Shown one piece after another: positions 10,395-22,029 of a DNA stretch of 64,000 nucleotides; position 1 is the first letter of the stretch, and the number at the start of each line of letters is the position of its first letter. The position numbers were made by a program, and so were the translations under genes. Where the stretch lies: the NCBI GenBank assembly GCA_027563935.2, contig CM050446.2, positions 32,119,501 to 32,183,500 on the forward strand, written 5' to 3'. Under the pieces are notes generated by a model. The model was not told where the DNA came from. It did not search any database and saw nothing but the letters and a program-made list of their open reading frames with translations. The stretch comes from Costus lasius. Taxonomy: Eukaryota > Streptophyta > Magnoliopsida > Zingiberales > Costaceae.

Positions 10395-12174
10395 TGTTAT
10401 GGGCAAATTTATTTTTTTAATAATAAACTTAACCACAACCGGCAGATCCCCTCGCGGAGATCTCAGCCCTACACTAGAGTGGCCCGCGATCGGTTAGGAT
10501 CGCGTTGCGGAAGCTGGCCCAACACTCTACAAGTCCTCACACCACGTGCGCGAAGGGTTCGGTATGAATACCGCCCCTCGGACACGAATACAGATCTCTC
10601 AACTGTGTCAAAGTGATGGAGACTCTCCAAAACACTTTGCACTCACAGAAATTCCCTTAGCCCGCACTCTTTTCTCTACACAGCCGAGATAGGCACCGGC
10701 GCGGCCTCAATCAATCACAAGGGGACGATGGCGAACACCTTCAAGGGTGCCGGCACACACGTCCTGGACTTTGCAGTGAGCAGACAAGCAAGCACCTGCA
10801 AACAGTCACAAATCCGCACTACACATATGCGGACACAGATAGCACAAAGAACCGTCCGGACGAAAAGCCACACAAAGTCCGGACGGCGGTAAAGTCTCTA
10901 TCCACTACACACGAGAAAACCGTCCTACTACCACTACACACGATAGATCTGGGGAGGGTTTACCCTTGTAGTGTGCCACCACTCTACGAGCCGAGCCCAC
11001 CGAGATCCTCACGAAAGCTGTGTCGGAAAGTCCGGTCGGAGTCGAAACGCGTCGCGCAGACGAACACGGGCAACAATTCACTTTCTCTCCTTCACGGTCC
11101 GCGTCCGGAACAGGGCCGACGTTCGGCCGAAACAGGGGAGGCGTCCCCTTCTTCGTCTGTCGCCGTCCGGTCACCGGAATCACGCCGAGCGATCAATATC
11201 TCGTCGCCGATGGAAGGAGAACTCGCCGCCGGTGTATTGTCGTCGGAGAAGTCGCTGCCGACGAGAAATCCACCCCAATGGAAGCTGTGGCTGCGTGGAA
11301 CCGGCGATCGGAAAATTTGATCGCACTCCCGCGTCTGGCTGCCGGCGCTGGAGGAGATGGTCTCCTCGTTACCTCAGGGCACCGGTGATTCGATTTGAGA
11401 GGGTACGCCAACGAGTCCACGGCCGGAGCCTCGTCGCCGACGCCAAACGATATCCTCTGTTCCCAGATCTAGAATTTGCCGTCGCCAAACCTTGCACAAG
11501 CGCTTGATTTCGCTTGATTGCAACCACCCCTCGACGAGGATGGGATTTCCATCTTCGTCGCCACGCAACCGCGATCTCCACCGGTGATTGGCCAGAGATC
11601 TCGCTTCCACCGGGGCGGATCCGAAAATCCGCCCTAGGCTCATCCACGTAGGAGTCCTAGCCTTCAATCGCCGTCGCCCTCGTCGCCACGCCAGCCTGCA
11701 CCTCCGGCCACCTTCCAAATCCGGTGAGCGTCCCTCTGGTTGGCTGCATCGACGGCGGACTGCGTCGATCACGGCGCTGGAAGAGAAACAGGGGAAATTC
11801 CCCTCTTCCACGCGCGTGTGCACTGTAGACCGGTCTGAACTGGCTGAACCGGTTCGATTCAGCCCAGAAGGATGGTTCAGTGCCGGTTCGGGGTCGATTA
11901 GACCTCAAAATCGCCCCACAGTTGACCCTCTTCAATGCACACGCTCGCAAGCTCATGCGAGAGGGTCCGGGGTCCATGGGTCGAGTCAGAAGCCCACATC
12001 CACGTGTGAACCCACACTCCGTGGTTTGACTCGACCCTCGCCCTGTGGACTTGTGTCAGCCTCAGTGACACGATTGCACACCCGAGTCGTCCATCACGGC
12101 TGATGACGAGGGGTCCCATCATCACTCCATCTCAGTGTGCTTTGGGATTTGTGCTAAATCCCGGGAGCATCACA
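10395..12174 (-). repeat. E2 3' LTR, full length (1780 bp)
   Basis: From 10898 onward it matches 16778-18054 closely. The first 503 bp (10395-10897) have no counterpart in the right copy but belong to the LTR, because the target-site duplication sits immediately before 10395. Open frames on both strands here recur at equal spacing in the other LTR, so they are not genes. Confidence 0.88.
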
Positions 12175-12187
12175 TACTCCCCCACCC
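12175..12187 (-). other. E2 polypurine tract
   Basis: The minus strand reads GGGTGGGGGAGTA directly before the 3' LTR start TGTGATGCTCCC. It is very similar in composition and surroundings to the E1 tract. Confidence 0.8.
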
Positions 12188-12189
12188 AA

Positions 12190-12560
12190 GTTCGTCGTTG
12201 CCCTCGACGACAGGCTGTCCATGTAGATCATCAACTCCTCTTCAAACTGCCACAAATCAGAAGCTTTCTCCCACTTAGCTTCTTCTATGGGTGTTCCTTC
12301 CCACTGCACAAGAAATTCCATCCGTCTGTTCCTCCTATACTGTCCAAGTGTTTTGTGATTCAAAATCTTTTCAATCTTTTTATCAAACTCTGCCCGAACA
12401 CTAGGAGGAGCCCGACGCCCCTGAGAACGACTGGGGTCGGTCTCGTCGGTATGAAACTTTTTCAAAAAGCTTACATGAAAGGTCGGATGAAGCTTTAATC
12501 TGTCGGGAAGCTTCAGCCTGTAGGCTACAGCACCAACCCATCTCAAGACCTCGAAAGGTC
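12190..12560 (-). pseudogene. E2 integrase C-terminal tail and chromodomain
   Basis: Open frame on the minus strand. It begins with the integrase tail common to chromoviruses (YRLKLPDRLKLHPTFHVSFL) and continues into a chromodomain (KIEKILNHK, then EFLVQWEG, then AKWEKASDLWQFEEEL). Chromodomains of this group bind modified histone tails and steer integration into heterochromatin. The aromatic and WEG/W positions are present. The frame runs on into the LTR. Confidence 0.85.
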
Positions 12561-13489
12561 CCTCATATCTCTGAATAAGGCTGCGATGCGCAGTCTTGGC
12601 TGAGATCTATCTCCACATCTGAGGTGTTAACTTTAAAAGCACAAGATCCCCAACTTCGAACTGTTCATCGCGTCTACTCTAATTGGCATAATGTTGCATC
12701 CTTCTTGCAGCGTGCTCTAAGCTATCACGAGCCTCCTGGAGCACCTCGGCGTGATCTCTCGCAACCCGATAAGCTGCTGGGCACTCACCATCGGTGTGCT
12801 GCACAACATCAGCGGGGGTGAGAGGCTGTCGTCCTAACACCAACTCAAATGGTGTCTTGCCGGTCGCTGAAGACTGCTGCAAGTTGTAGGCAAACTGCGC
12901 CGTGTCAAGGAGAGACACCCAATTGCGCTGGCTTGCCAACACAAAAGTGACGAAGGTATTCTCCAAGTAGTGCATTTATCCTCTCCGTCTGGCCATTGGT
13001 CTGAGGATGGTTCGCTGTAGAAAACTTTAGCTCGGAACCAAGAGTCTTGAACAAGGACGTCCAAAAGTTACCAGTGAACCTGGCATCTCTGTCAGAAACA
13101 ATGTCCAGAGGAAGCCCAAAGAGCTTCACCACATGCTTGAAGAATAGGTCAGCCGTCTCCTTAGCTGAACAAGGCTCAGGTGCTGCGATGAACATAGAGT
13201 ACTTAGAGAACCTGTCCACCACAACAAAGATAGAAGCCTTCCCTTCGACCTTCGGTAACCTAGTAATAAAATCCATGGAAACTGAAGTCCATGGTCGTTC
13301 CGGAATGGGAAGAGGCTGTAACAATCCAGCTTCACGCCTCCTATCGACTTTATCCTGCTGGCAGATCAAGCAGGTGCGGACATAGTGATCGACATCAGCT
13401 CGCATGGAGGGCCAATAACAAGATCGGGATAATAGAATCAGCATCCTGCGCTGTTCCGGATGTCCACTCCATGCCATGTCGTGAAGCTC
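12561..13489 (-). pseudogene. E2 integrase
   Basis: The N-terminal zinc-binding part ends in CLICQQDK. The catalytic core shows the first Asp in MDFITRLP, the second in DIVSDRDARF and the Glu in NGQTERINALL. The minus-strand frame is open from about 13477 to 12905, then shifts; the continuing frame (12975-12679) includes the conserved TPFELVLGRQP. The frame upstream is cut by a TGA at 13490-13492 where relatives usually have Arg. Confidence 0.88.
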
Positions 13490-14206
13490 TCACAATAACT
13501 CGCGTCGAAGTCCGCTAGTCGCCAGAACAAGTGGCTGACCGCCCTCGGCCATCAGAAGGTCGTCGCCCTGAAGATAGTAACGACGAACCTTGCCTTCTCG
13601 CACGTCGGCGATCAACTGCTGATATTTAGCGTTGAGAATAGCAGCTTGCCGAATGCGCTCGAGGAGATCACCCTCAATCCTCGATATAGAAGCAAGCACC
13701 ACAGTGCACATCCTGCTGAGAGCATCTGGAACCACATTGGAGCGCCCCGGTCTGTGTTCCCAGGTGAAGTCAAATTCAGCGAGGAACTCCTGCCATCTCG
13801 CTTGTTTAGGTGAAAGCTTTTTTTGCATAGCGAAGTATGTGTTGGCGACATTATCCGTCTTCACTACGAAAGCGCTACCGAGAAGATAGATGCGCTAAAC
13901 TCGAAGGCAATGGATCACAGCGACCATCTCCTTCTCGTGAGCTGAGTAATGCTGCTCCACCGGACTTAACTTCTGGCTCTCAAATGCCACTGGGTGCCCC
14001 TCCTTTAAGAGCACTCCACCGATCGCTCTATCAGAGGCATCAGTATGGACCTCAAAGGGCCGACTGAAGTCCGGCATATGAAGAACCGGCTCACTGGCGA
14101 TCCTGCGTTTTAACTCTGCAAACGCAGTCTGATGCCGTTCTTGCCATAGCCAAGGAGTCTCCTTCCTCAGGAGGTCAGAAAGAGGAGCTGCGATCTTGGA
14201 GTAATC
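13490..14206 (-). pseudogene. E2 RNase H region of pol
   Basis: RNase H motifs on the minus strand: FEVHTDASDRAIGG, then YSAHEKEMVAVIHCLRV, a TAG at 13895-13897 where Trp is usual, then LSPKQARWQEFLAEF and HRPGRSNVVPDALSR. The connection to RT is cut by a TAG at 14207-14209. The domain is complete in content apart from these stops. Confidence 0.88.
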
Positions 14207-14962
14207 CTAGATAAATTTCCTATATAAATTCGCCACTCCCAGGAAAGATCGGAGCTCAGTAGGGGAGGTAGGGGTGGTCCACTCGACGATGGCACACACC
14301 TTCTCAGGATCCATCTGGACAGTGCCATGGCCTACCACATGGCCTAGAAACTGGATCTCAGAAGCAGCAAATGAGCATTTCTCCCTCTTCACATACAGTT
14401 GGTGTTCCCTCAGTCTCTGAAACACCAATCTCAGATGCTGCAAATGCTCCTCCATCGTGGTCGAGTACACCACGATATCATCAAGGTAGACGACTACAAA
14501 ATCGTCTAGCAACTATGTCAGAACATTGTTCATTAGGTGGGAGAAGGTAGCCGACGCATTGGTTAAGCCGAATGGCATAACCAAGAACTCGAAGGCGCCG
14601 TACCGGGTGACACAGGCTATCTTCGCCTCATCTCCCTCAGCTATGCGGACCTGCCAATAGCCTGATCTCAAATCAAGCTTGGTGAAGACAGTAGCGCCCG
14701 CCAGTCTGTCAATGAGGTCCTGGATATGTGGAATTAGGTATCTGTTCCTGATGGTGATCTTATTTAAGGCATGGTAGTCAACACAGAAGCGAAGACTACC
14801 GTCCTTTTTCTTTTGAAACAGCACAGGAGCACCAAATGGAGACTTGGAGGGTTGGATGAACCTAGCTGCCAAGAGTTCATCCAACTGCTTCCTCAGCTCT
14901 ACGAGCTCTGCAGGAGGCATGCGGTATGGGGGTCGGAAAGAAGGAGCTGCCCCAGGAACCAA
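14207..14962 (-). pseudogene. E2 reverse transcriptase
   Basis: RT motifs in order: [43 protein letters not shown], then VVYLDDIVVYS with the catalytic Asp pair, then QFLGHVVG. One TAG at 14513-14515 separates the fingers/palm part from the catalytic YLDD part. Upstream, another in-frame TAG at about 15030 separates RT from protease. Confidence 0.9.
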
Positions 14963-15028
14963 CTCAATGCGGTGATCAATCGCACGTCTGGGAGGAAGCT
15001 CCTTAGGTAGCTCAGGCGGAAGAAGATC

Positions 15029-15955
15029 CTAGAACTCCTCAAGTAAATTCTTCACTTCCGCTGGTACGTCGTCTGGACCTTCTACAGGGGCCGTCACCCA
15101 TGTAGCCAGAAAGGTCTGCTCGCCCCGACGTAAGCCTATCTCAAGAGTAGCAGCCGATATGAATGTACTCCGAGCCTTCCCTGGTCGCACTGACTTATCC
15201 GACCCAGCCAACTGTAGGCAACGAACAAAGCAAGGGTATCTCTCATCCATCACCTGGACACCCCTTAGATGAGGAACTATAACAGCCTTCATCTTCTGTA
15301 TCAACTCCAAGCCGACGATAACATCATAATTGTCCATTTGAACCACGCGTACAAGGTTCTTACCCTTCCACTCCCCGAAGACAAGAGGAACATCATAGGA
15401 TATTCCTACGATCTGCCGCTCCTCAGCGTTGATCGTCTTGAAGCGGTCCTGAGCAGGGGACATGCTCAGCCCTAGCCGCGTCGCCATGCCATGAGCCACA
15501 AAAACATGAGATGCACCACTATCGATCATGGCATGAACTCGATGTGAGTTCACCCTCATCTCCACGTACATCAACTTGGTCTTCATTGTGGTGGAAGTGG
15601 CAATGGCGTTGATCACCAACGGATTCACAGTGATCAGAGGATCTTCAGATTGGGCAGCCTCCCACTGAACAATAGCTGCAAGTGTATCTCCCCGAGGACA
15701 ATCACGCATGCGATGATGACCTCGGCAAAGCAAACACTTGAGCTGCTGCTTGGGAGCACCCCTAGGAGGAGAACTGGCTGGTGTGGCTTTCTTCTGGCCA
15801 GTTCCTGAAGAGGTAGCTCCTCCCTTTCCCTGCTTCTTCTTATACCCACCCTTGGGTCCTGGAGCTGGACGCTTCCCCTTTTTCCTCTGAGGGGAACATG
15901 ACTTAGATGGACCAGAGGTGATAGGGGCAGATTGCTTCCTATCCCTCAAATCCAT
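15029..15955 (-). pseudogene. E2 nucleocapsid zinc knuckle and aspartic protease
   Basis: A 308-codon open frame. Basic, Lys/Gly/Pro-rich N-terminus; zinc knuckle CLLCRGHHRMRDC (CX2CX4HX4C) near residue 75; then the aspartic protease with catalytic HAMIDSGASHVFVA near residue 140 and a flap-like region downstream. The protease would cut the polyprotein in virus-like particles. It is separated from gag by two stops in the short gap 15956-15966. Confidence 0.88.
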
Positions 15956-15966
15956 TAAGGAATCAG

Positions 15967-16777
15967 TTAGGCCATAGCCTCCTTGAGAGTTAATGGGCTA
16001 TGTCTCCTAACTTCCAACTGTGCCCATGTCTGCATCCTCTCTAAGAAGAAGTACAAGCGATCCTCTTCTTCCATTCGTGGTATTTCGAGCATGGCGGCAG
16101 AGTAAGCTCGAACATACTCACAAACTGTCCCCGTGTGTCTGATCTTATGCAAAGAGTCTCTAGCAGTCTTAGAAGTGTGTGTCGGCAGGAACTGGTTCTT
16201 CAGTTCATCTTTCAACTTATCCCATGAGATGTCACGTGGCACCTCTTCTCCCGGAGGGGTCACTAAGGTACGCCACCAGAGCTTGGCGTCACCTGTCAGA
16301 TATACTGTACACAATTGCGCTCTCTCATAATCAGGCACCTGAGCAGTCCTAAAATACTGCTCCATATCCCAAAGGAAATTCTCTAGTTCCTTTGCACTGC
16401 ATACCCCACTGAAAGTAGAGGGCTCGGGAACACGCACTCTAGTGGTCTGCGGCTGGGAACTCCCAGCGCTTGCGGCTGACGTAGAAGCACGGGCAGAAGC
16501 CTGCCCCTTCAAACCAGCCACCTCCAATGCAAGTCCAGCAAGGACAATGGAGAGATGTGCCAACTCAGTATCCAGGCGGGTCCCAACGAACTCGACTGCC
16601 GACCGAAGTGCCTCGAGACGCTCCATGATCGCAGCGTCTCCATCGAAGTTCCCTATCGCAGTCTCCAAGTGGGAGATGCGCTCTGCAGCTGTAACCAATG
16701 TGATTGTGAGAAGTAACTTTGAAGTTCTGCTGGTGGAATGAGATCTGATGGTCTGACCTCTGGGTGCACTGAAAGAG
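15967..16777 (-). CDS. E2 gag (capsid), N-terminus missing
   Basis: Open frame with the retrotransposon gag core: FLWDMEQYF, YLTGDAKLWWRT, SWDKLKDELKNQFLP and EYVRAYSAAMLEIP. It is preceded by a short coiled-coil-like segment and an Ala/Ser-rich linker. The frame runs without a natural start into LTR sequence at 16778, because the deletion that trimmed the 5' LTR also removed the leader, primer site and first gag codons. Confidence 0.85.
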
Positions 16778-18054
16778 CTATCCACTACACACGAGAAAAC
16801 CGTCCTACTACCACTACACACGATAGATCCGGGGAGGGTTTACCCTTGTAGCGTGCCACCACTCCACGAGCCAAGCCCACCGAGATCCTCACGAAAGCTG
16901 TGTCGAAAAGTCCGGTCGGAGTCAAAACACGTTGCGCAGACGAACACGCGCAACAATTCCCTTTCTCTCCTTCACGGTCCGCGTCCGGAACAGGGCTGAC
17001 GTTCGGTCGAAACAGGGGAGGCGTCCCCTTCTTCGTCCGTCGCCGTCCGATCACCGGAATCACGCCGGGCGATCAAGATCTCGTCGCCGACGGAAGGAGA
17101 ACTCGCCGCCGATGTATTGTCGTCGGAGAAGCCGCTGCCGACGAGAAATCCACCCCAATGGAAGCTGTGGCTGCGTGGAACCGGTGATCGAAAAATCCGA
17201 TCACACTCCCGCGTCTGGCTGCCGGCGCCGGAGGAGATGGTCTCCTCGTTACCTCAGGGCACCGGTGAGTCGATCTGAGAGGGTACGCCGACGAGTCCAT
17301 GGCCGGAGCCTCGTCGCCGACGCCAAACGATATCTTCTGTTCCCAGATCTAGAATTCGCCGTCGCCAGACCTTGCACAAGCGCTCGATTCCGCTTGATTG
17401 CAACCACCCCTCGACGAGGATGGGATTTCCATCTTCGTCGCCACGCAACCGCGATCTCCGCTGGTGATTGACTGGAGATCTCACTTCCACCGAGGTGGAT
17501 CCGAAAATCCACCCTAGGCTCGTCCACGTAGGAGTCCTAGCCTTCAATCGCCGTAGCCCTAGTCGCCACGCCAGCCCGCACCTCCAGCCACCTTCCAAAT
17601 CCGGCGAGCGTCCCTCTCGTTGGCTGCATCGACGGCGGACGGCGTCGATCACGGCGCTGGAAGAGAAACAGGGGAAATTCCCCTCTTCCACGCGCGTGTG
17701 CACTGTAGACCGGTCTGAACCGGCTGAACCGGTTCGGTTCAGCCCGGAAGGATGGTTCAGTGCCGGTTCGGGGTCGATTAGACCTCAAAATCGCCCCACA
17801 ATTGACCCTCTTCGATGCACACGCTCGCAAGCTCGTGCGAGAGGGTCCGGGGTCCATGGGTCGAGTCAGAAGCCCACATCCACGTGTGAACCCACACTCC
17901 GTGGTTTGACTCGACCCTCACCCTGTGGACTTGTGTCAGCCTCAGTGACACGATCGCACACCCGAGTCGTCCATCATGGCTGATGATGAGGGGTCCCATC
18001 ATCACTCCATCCCGGGGTGTTTTGGGATTTGTGCTAAATCCCGGGAGCATCACA
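16778..18054 (-). repeat. E2 5' LTR, truncated
   Basis: 1277 bp matching 10898-12174 with scattered substitutions, so the insertion is fairly old. It ends at the TSD CTTAC. At 16778 it joins gag directly; no primer-binding site is visible at the junction. Confidence 0.9.
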
Positions 18055-18059
18055 CTTAC

Positions 18060-18440
18060 CACAATAGGCATATTAGACCGTCCAAGATTAATTCAGATTT
18101 ATTAACCCTCTAAAAGGCTAGGTCATATAATATCAACCCTCTAAAGGCTACCCCAAATATGTTAGCCCTCTAAAAACTAAGTCAATTAAATCATCCCTCT
18201 AAAAATTAATTTAGACATGTCAATGCTTTAAAGGCTACCTTAGATATATTAACACTCTAAAAACTAACCCACACATTAGCCATCTAAAAGCTAATTTAGA
18301 CATATCAACCCTCTAAAGGCTAACCTAGATGCATTAGCCCTCTAAAGGCTAATTCAGAACATCAACTATATAAAAACAGACACATTAGCTCTCTAAAGTT
18401 TAATTTAGACACATCAACCATCTAAATGCACTATCGATAG
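18060..18440. repeat. CCCTCTAAAGGCTA tandem repeat
   Basis: About 11-12 units of roughly 30-35 bp built on CCCTCTAAAGGCTA followed by variable AT-rich words such as TTAGACATATCA or CCTAGATGCATTAG. No coding potential. Confidence 0.8.
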
Positions 18441-18539
18441 CGTTGTTTGAGAGTTGTATAGGTTGATATTAAGTTCGAAACATAATTCCTCAACCTTGTA
18501 GCACTGCTCAGATTTCTCTTCACAGTCAACCCTTTTCTT

Positions 18540-21500
18540 CAAAATTCAAGATCTGTCACCGACCCTTTAGAATGTCCTTTTGGATATTCACTTTAATAAA
18601 TGGATAGAATATTCGCTCGAATCAAATGGGTAAATATTCACTTAGATATTTTTCTTCATAATTTTATAACATTCAATAAATATTCGCTTGAATGCTTATC
18701 CCTGCAATCAAATAGTTTTTTGAATTTGTACCAAATATTTGCTTGAATATTTATGTACCCATGATCGCTTAATCACTCCTCTAAATTCACTTGAATATTT
18801 TATAAAATATTCTTTTAGATGTTCACTTTGATAAATAAATAGAATATTTTGTTGAATATCTGTTCCTATCAAATGTGTAAATATTTGCTTGGATATTTTT
18901 CTTCATAATTTTTATGGACTTGAATATTAAATTGGTAAAATTTTTTTCATGAATATTATCTCTATAATCAACATTTTGTTGAATATTTGTACCAAATATT
19001 TTTTTTTGAATATTTGTGCACCATGTGTTGGGAATCCCCGGACCAATTTTAAAATTTTAATAGAGGGTAAACATTGGCCCAAAACAGAATTCTCTGAAGA
19101 AATAGGATCGACTTATGAGAAGAACACCACCAGATGTGATAGAGTAGTACCCTATTTTGCAAACCCTAGGAGCGGCCGATAAAGATAAAGTAGACACGCA
19201 AGAGAGTGTCCTCTGCAATCTCGCACACACGGGCTCCTCGAAATCCCTCAAACCTCCATGCTTCGTGCTAGCCACAGTAGGTGAGATCCACACCATTAGG
19301 TTTTCTCAACTTGCGTCAATCTCCAAGACCAAGCGCCAAGGAGAAGAGGGAGTGTTAGCGACAAAGAGTGGGAAGCACTTCTACTTGTCTCAACTTTGAT
19401 GCAAAAACTTAACTTCTTTGTATAATCACCTTCAAGACCCTCACGCCAAGGAGGAGAGGGGAGGTGACAACTTGAGATGAGAGAAGAGAAAAGGCGCAAA
19501 TATCACTCAAGAAAACTTCTCTATTTATAATAGATCAACTAGCTATTCTTAGTGATTATTTTTATTAAATTTAATATATACCGGTTCGGTCGCTTAACCG
19601 GCAGTTCGGCTAAGTCCCAAACTATAACCAAACCAGTAACCATTGGAACCGCTGAAAAACATACCGATTAAGGTACCGTTCGGTTCAGTTAACTAGAAAA
19701 TCGATTCGGTTCGATTCAGTTAACCGTGGTTTGACGATTCCAATGAATTTTTGAACACCTCTAGTCATCACAAGCAATGAGTGACACCTAGTGGTATATC
19801 ATTGCTACCCAAGTCATCAGAATGGAGTCATCATCGACATCCCCTAAAACTGCAACAAAGTACATATATGCATTTGTCCTTTTGTCATGTTGATATCCAA
19901 ATTGGACAAGTGTGTCATACTTGTTTAACCCAATTAAATGGTCATGATTAAATCAGGTTCTCACCTAGGTATGACAATACACTTTTAGTCATGCAACCAT
20001 ATAGGGACGCCATAGACATCAAGCTTCCTCGCAAGGAAGGGATAAATCCTCTATTGGCTCATTAAATCTCTTATATGGTTTATGATATATCCAATGACAA
20101 CCGTTATGACTTCCCTACGGTGCACCGTTAAGTTGTATCAAAGTATGTCATTTACCATATAGAGATGTCAATGCCCTCAAGTCAAGGATAAGCATACCTC
20201 TGTCACTGTGATATTCATCTTGTGACACCAAGATGAATCCTCACGACAGATCAGTCTAGTATATCTCCCTTGATATACCCATATTCCCGCGTTAGCAACC
20301 CGTGCTCAATCAACGCATATACCAGTCTCAATTGTATCATAGCTGTCCCATATCCACTATGATACTCGACCGGGGACAAAAACAGAGACTAGATAAAATC
20401 TATCTCTAGGGATATTGTTTATGGAATTATACATATGCAACAGATGTACAAAATGCGCAACAATGACCATGTCAGGATATGTCATCTATCAAATATAGAT
20501 GTGAAACACATCACACTGGACCAATTATAGGTTCTAAAGCATTAACACTAACACCATGATCACTTGATCACTCCTCTTAGTTCACTTGAACATTTATCTA
20601 AAATATTTGCTTAGATATTCACCTTACCTTCCAAAATATTCGATTAGATATTCATTTTGCTAAATAGAATATTCACTTGGATATTCATCTTGTCAGATAG
20701 AATATTTGCTTGGATACACATCTTCCTATATAAACAAAATATTTGCTTGGATATTTACCCTCTAGAATATTTGCTTGATTATTCACCATATTAAATAGAA
20801 TATTCATTAGATATTCACCTTGCCAAATAGAATACTTACTTGGATATTCATCTTCCTAAATAAATAAAATATTTGCTTAGATATTTATCCTATAGAATAT
20901 TGCATTCACCTTGCTAAATAGAATATTCATTTGGATATTCACCTTGCCAACTATAATATTCACTTAGATATTCATTTTCTCAAATAATCAAAATATTGAC
21001 TTGGATATTTACGATTTAAAATATTCACTCGGATATTCACCTTACTAAACAAAATATTTACTTAGATATTCACCTTGCTAAACAGAATAATTACATGGAT
21101 ATTCAGCTTCCTAGATAAACAAAATATTCACCATAGAATATTCACTTGGATATTCATTTTACCAAATTAATGAATATTTACTTGGATATTTACCTCTATA
21201 AAATTATAGATATTCGCTTGGACATCAAATTGATAAAATGTTTACACGGATATTTATCTCCTCATATTTATGCTCCCTCAAGTTAAACAAATATTTGCTT
21301 GGATATCAAATAGATAAATGTTAGCTCGACTATTTATCTGCACCTATATATAAATATCCGCTTGGGTATTCATCTCCCCACTTTTATAAATATTCGCTTG
21401 AATATCAAACTAATAAATATTCACTTGAATATTTATATCCACTATCAAATATTCACCTTGAATATTTATGTTAAATATTTGTTTGAATATTCATCTTTTT

Positions 21501-21560
21501 CATATTCGCTTAAATACCTATCACTATATATTTGCTAGAAAATTTATTTTTCTGAACATC
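18540..21560. repeat. AT-rich tandem repeat around TATTCGCTTGGATATT, split by a solo LTR
   Basis: Long run of degenerate units of about 35-50 bp containing AATATTCGCTTGAATATT or AATATTCACTTGGATATT with spacers such as CACCTTGCTAAATAGA. It occupies 18540-19025 and 20559-21560, interrupted by the solo LTR at 19026-20553. The core is close to palindromic (AATATTc...gAATATT). It could be a satellite-like array or the repeat-rich part of an old element. No gene seen. Confidence 0.8.
19026..20553 (-). mobile_element. Solo LTR, Ty1/copia, related to element G
   Basis: 1528 bp with ends TGTTGGGAAT and ACACTAACA and TSD CCATG at 19021-19025 and 20554-20558. Its right half is recognisably similar to 45960-46400 in the 5' LTR of copia element G (shared CCAGTCTCA, AGCTGTCCC, and the order of blocks), so it is a copia LTR in the same minus orientation. 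A solo LTR forms by recombination between the two LTRs of a full element. Confidence 0.85.
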
Positions 21561-21569
21561 AAAATCTTT

Positions 21570-22029
21570 TTGGATATTTCTTAAACTAGACCAATGTTTA
21601 AAAGCCGTTTGAGGGCCGACTTTGTATTATTATGTCATTTTTCTAAACAAAAAAAGGCTTATAATTTGACTATTCATCACTCGCCCACCCACAAGCGAAA
21701 GCTCGCCGGCGCGACACAATTGCCACGCTGCAGTCCTGCGCATGCTGCATACGCGAAGTAATTTTCACATTGTTACTATATTATTTGCTGCTTTATTTTT
21801 ATACTACTTATTTCAGCATATTATTTGCACATCAAATTACCTGCTGCTTATAATGCTCTATTTGACTATGAAAAAAATATATTTTATTTGCCTATTAAAA
21901 ATCACGCTGCATATTATTAATTGCTACATTTTAGCCTACTTTACAAAATTGAATTGCATATTAAAACTTTTATTTCTCATTTTATATCAATTGCAGCAAA
22001 AACCTAATTATTTCCTTTATCAAACCTAA
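21570..22029. other. Leader region before copia F gag, no recognisable 5' LTR
   Basis: AT-rich; contains a 95-codon open frame (21742-22029) rich in Leu, Tyr and Phe that looks like chance translation of AT-rich sequence. No tRNA-Met primer site and no match to the 3' LTR at 25705 were evident, so the 5' LTR is lost or unrecognisable. Confidence 0.4.

Larger units (their letters stand above)
10395..18054 (-). mobile_element. E2: chromodomain Ty3/gypsy retrotransposon, Galadriel-like
   Basis: A 7.66-kb element with TSD CTTAC at 10390-10394 and 18055-18059. Plus-strand ends are TGTTATGGGC and GAGCATCACA. Gene order on the minus strand is gag, zinc knuckle, protease, RT, RNase H, integrase, chromodomain, that of a plant chromovirus. 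The integrase wording (DRFSKYSMF, LKFSTANHPQTNGQ, LRHF) is closest to Galadriel-type chromoviruses as I remember them; this is inference. The 5' LTR lacks its inner 503 bp together with the primer site and the start of gag. The polyprotein is broken by several stops. Confidence 0.9.

Noticed and set aside
10905..12125. Many 75-179 codon frames on both strands
   Set aside because: They lie in the E2 LTR and reappear at the same spacing at 16785-18071; GC-rich LTR sequence gives long chance frames.
21742..22029. 95-codon frame before copia F gag
   Set aside because: AT-rich, hydrophobic chance translation with no similarity I recognise; in the leader position of a decayed element.
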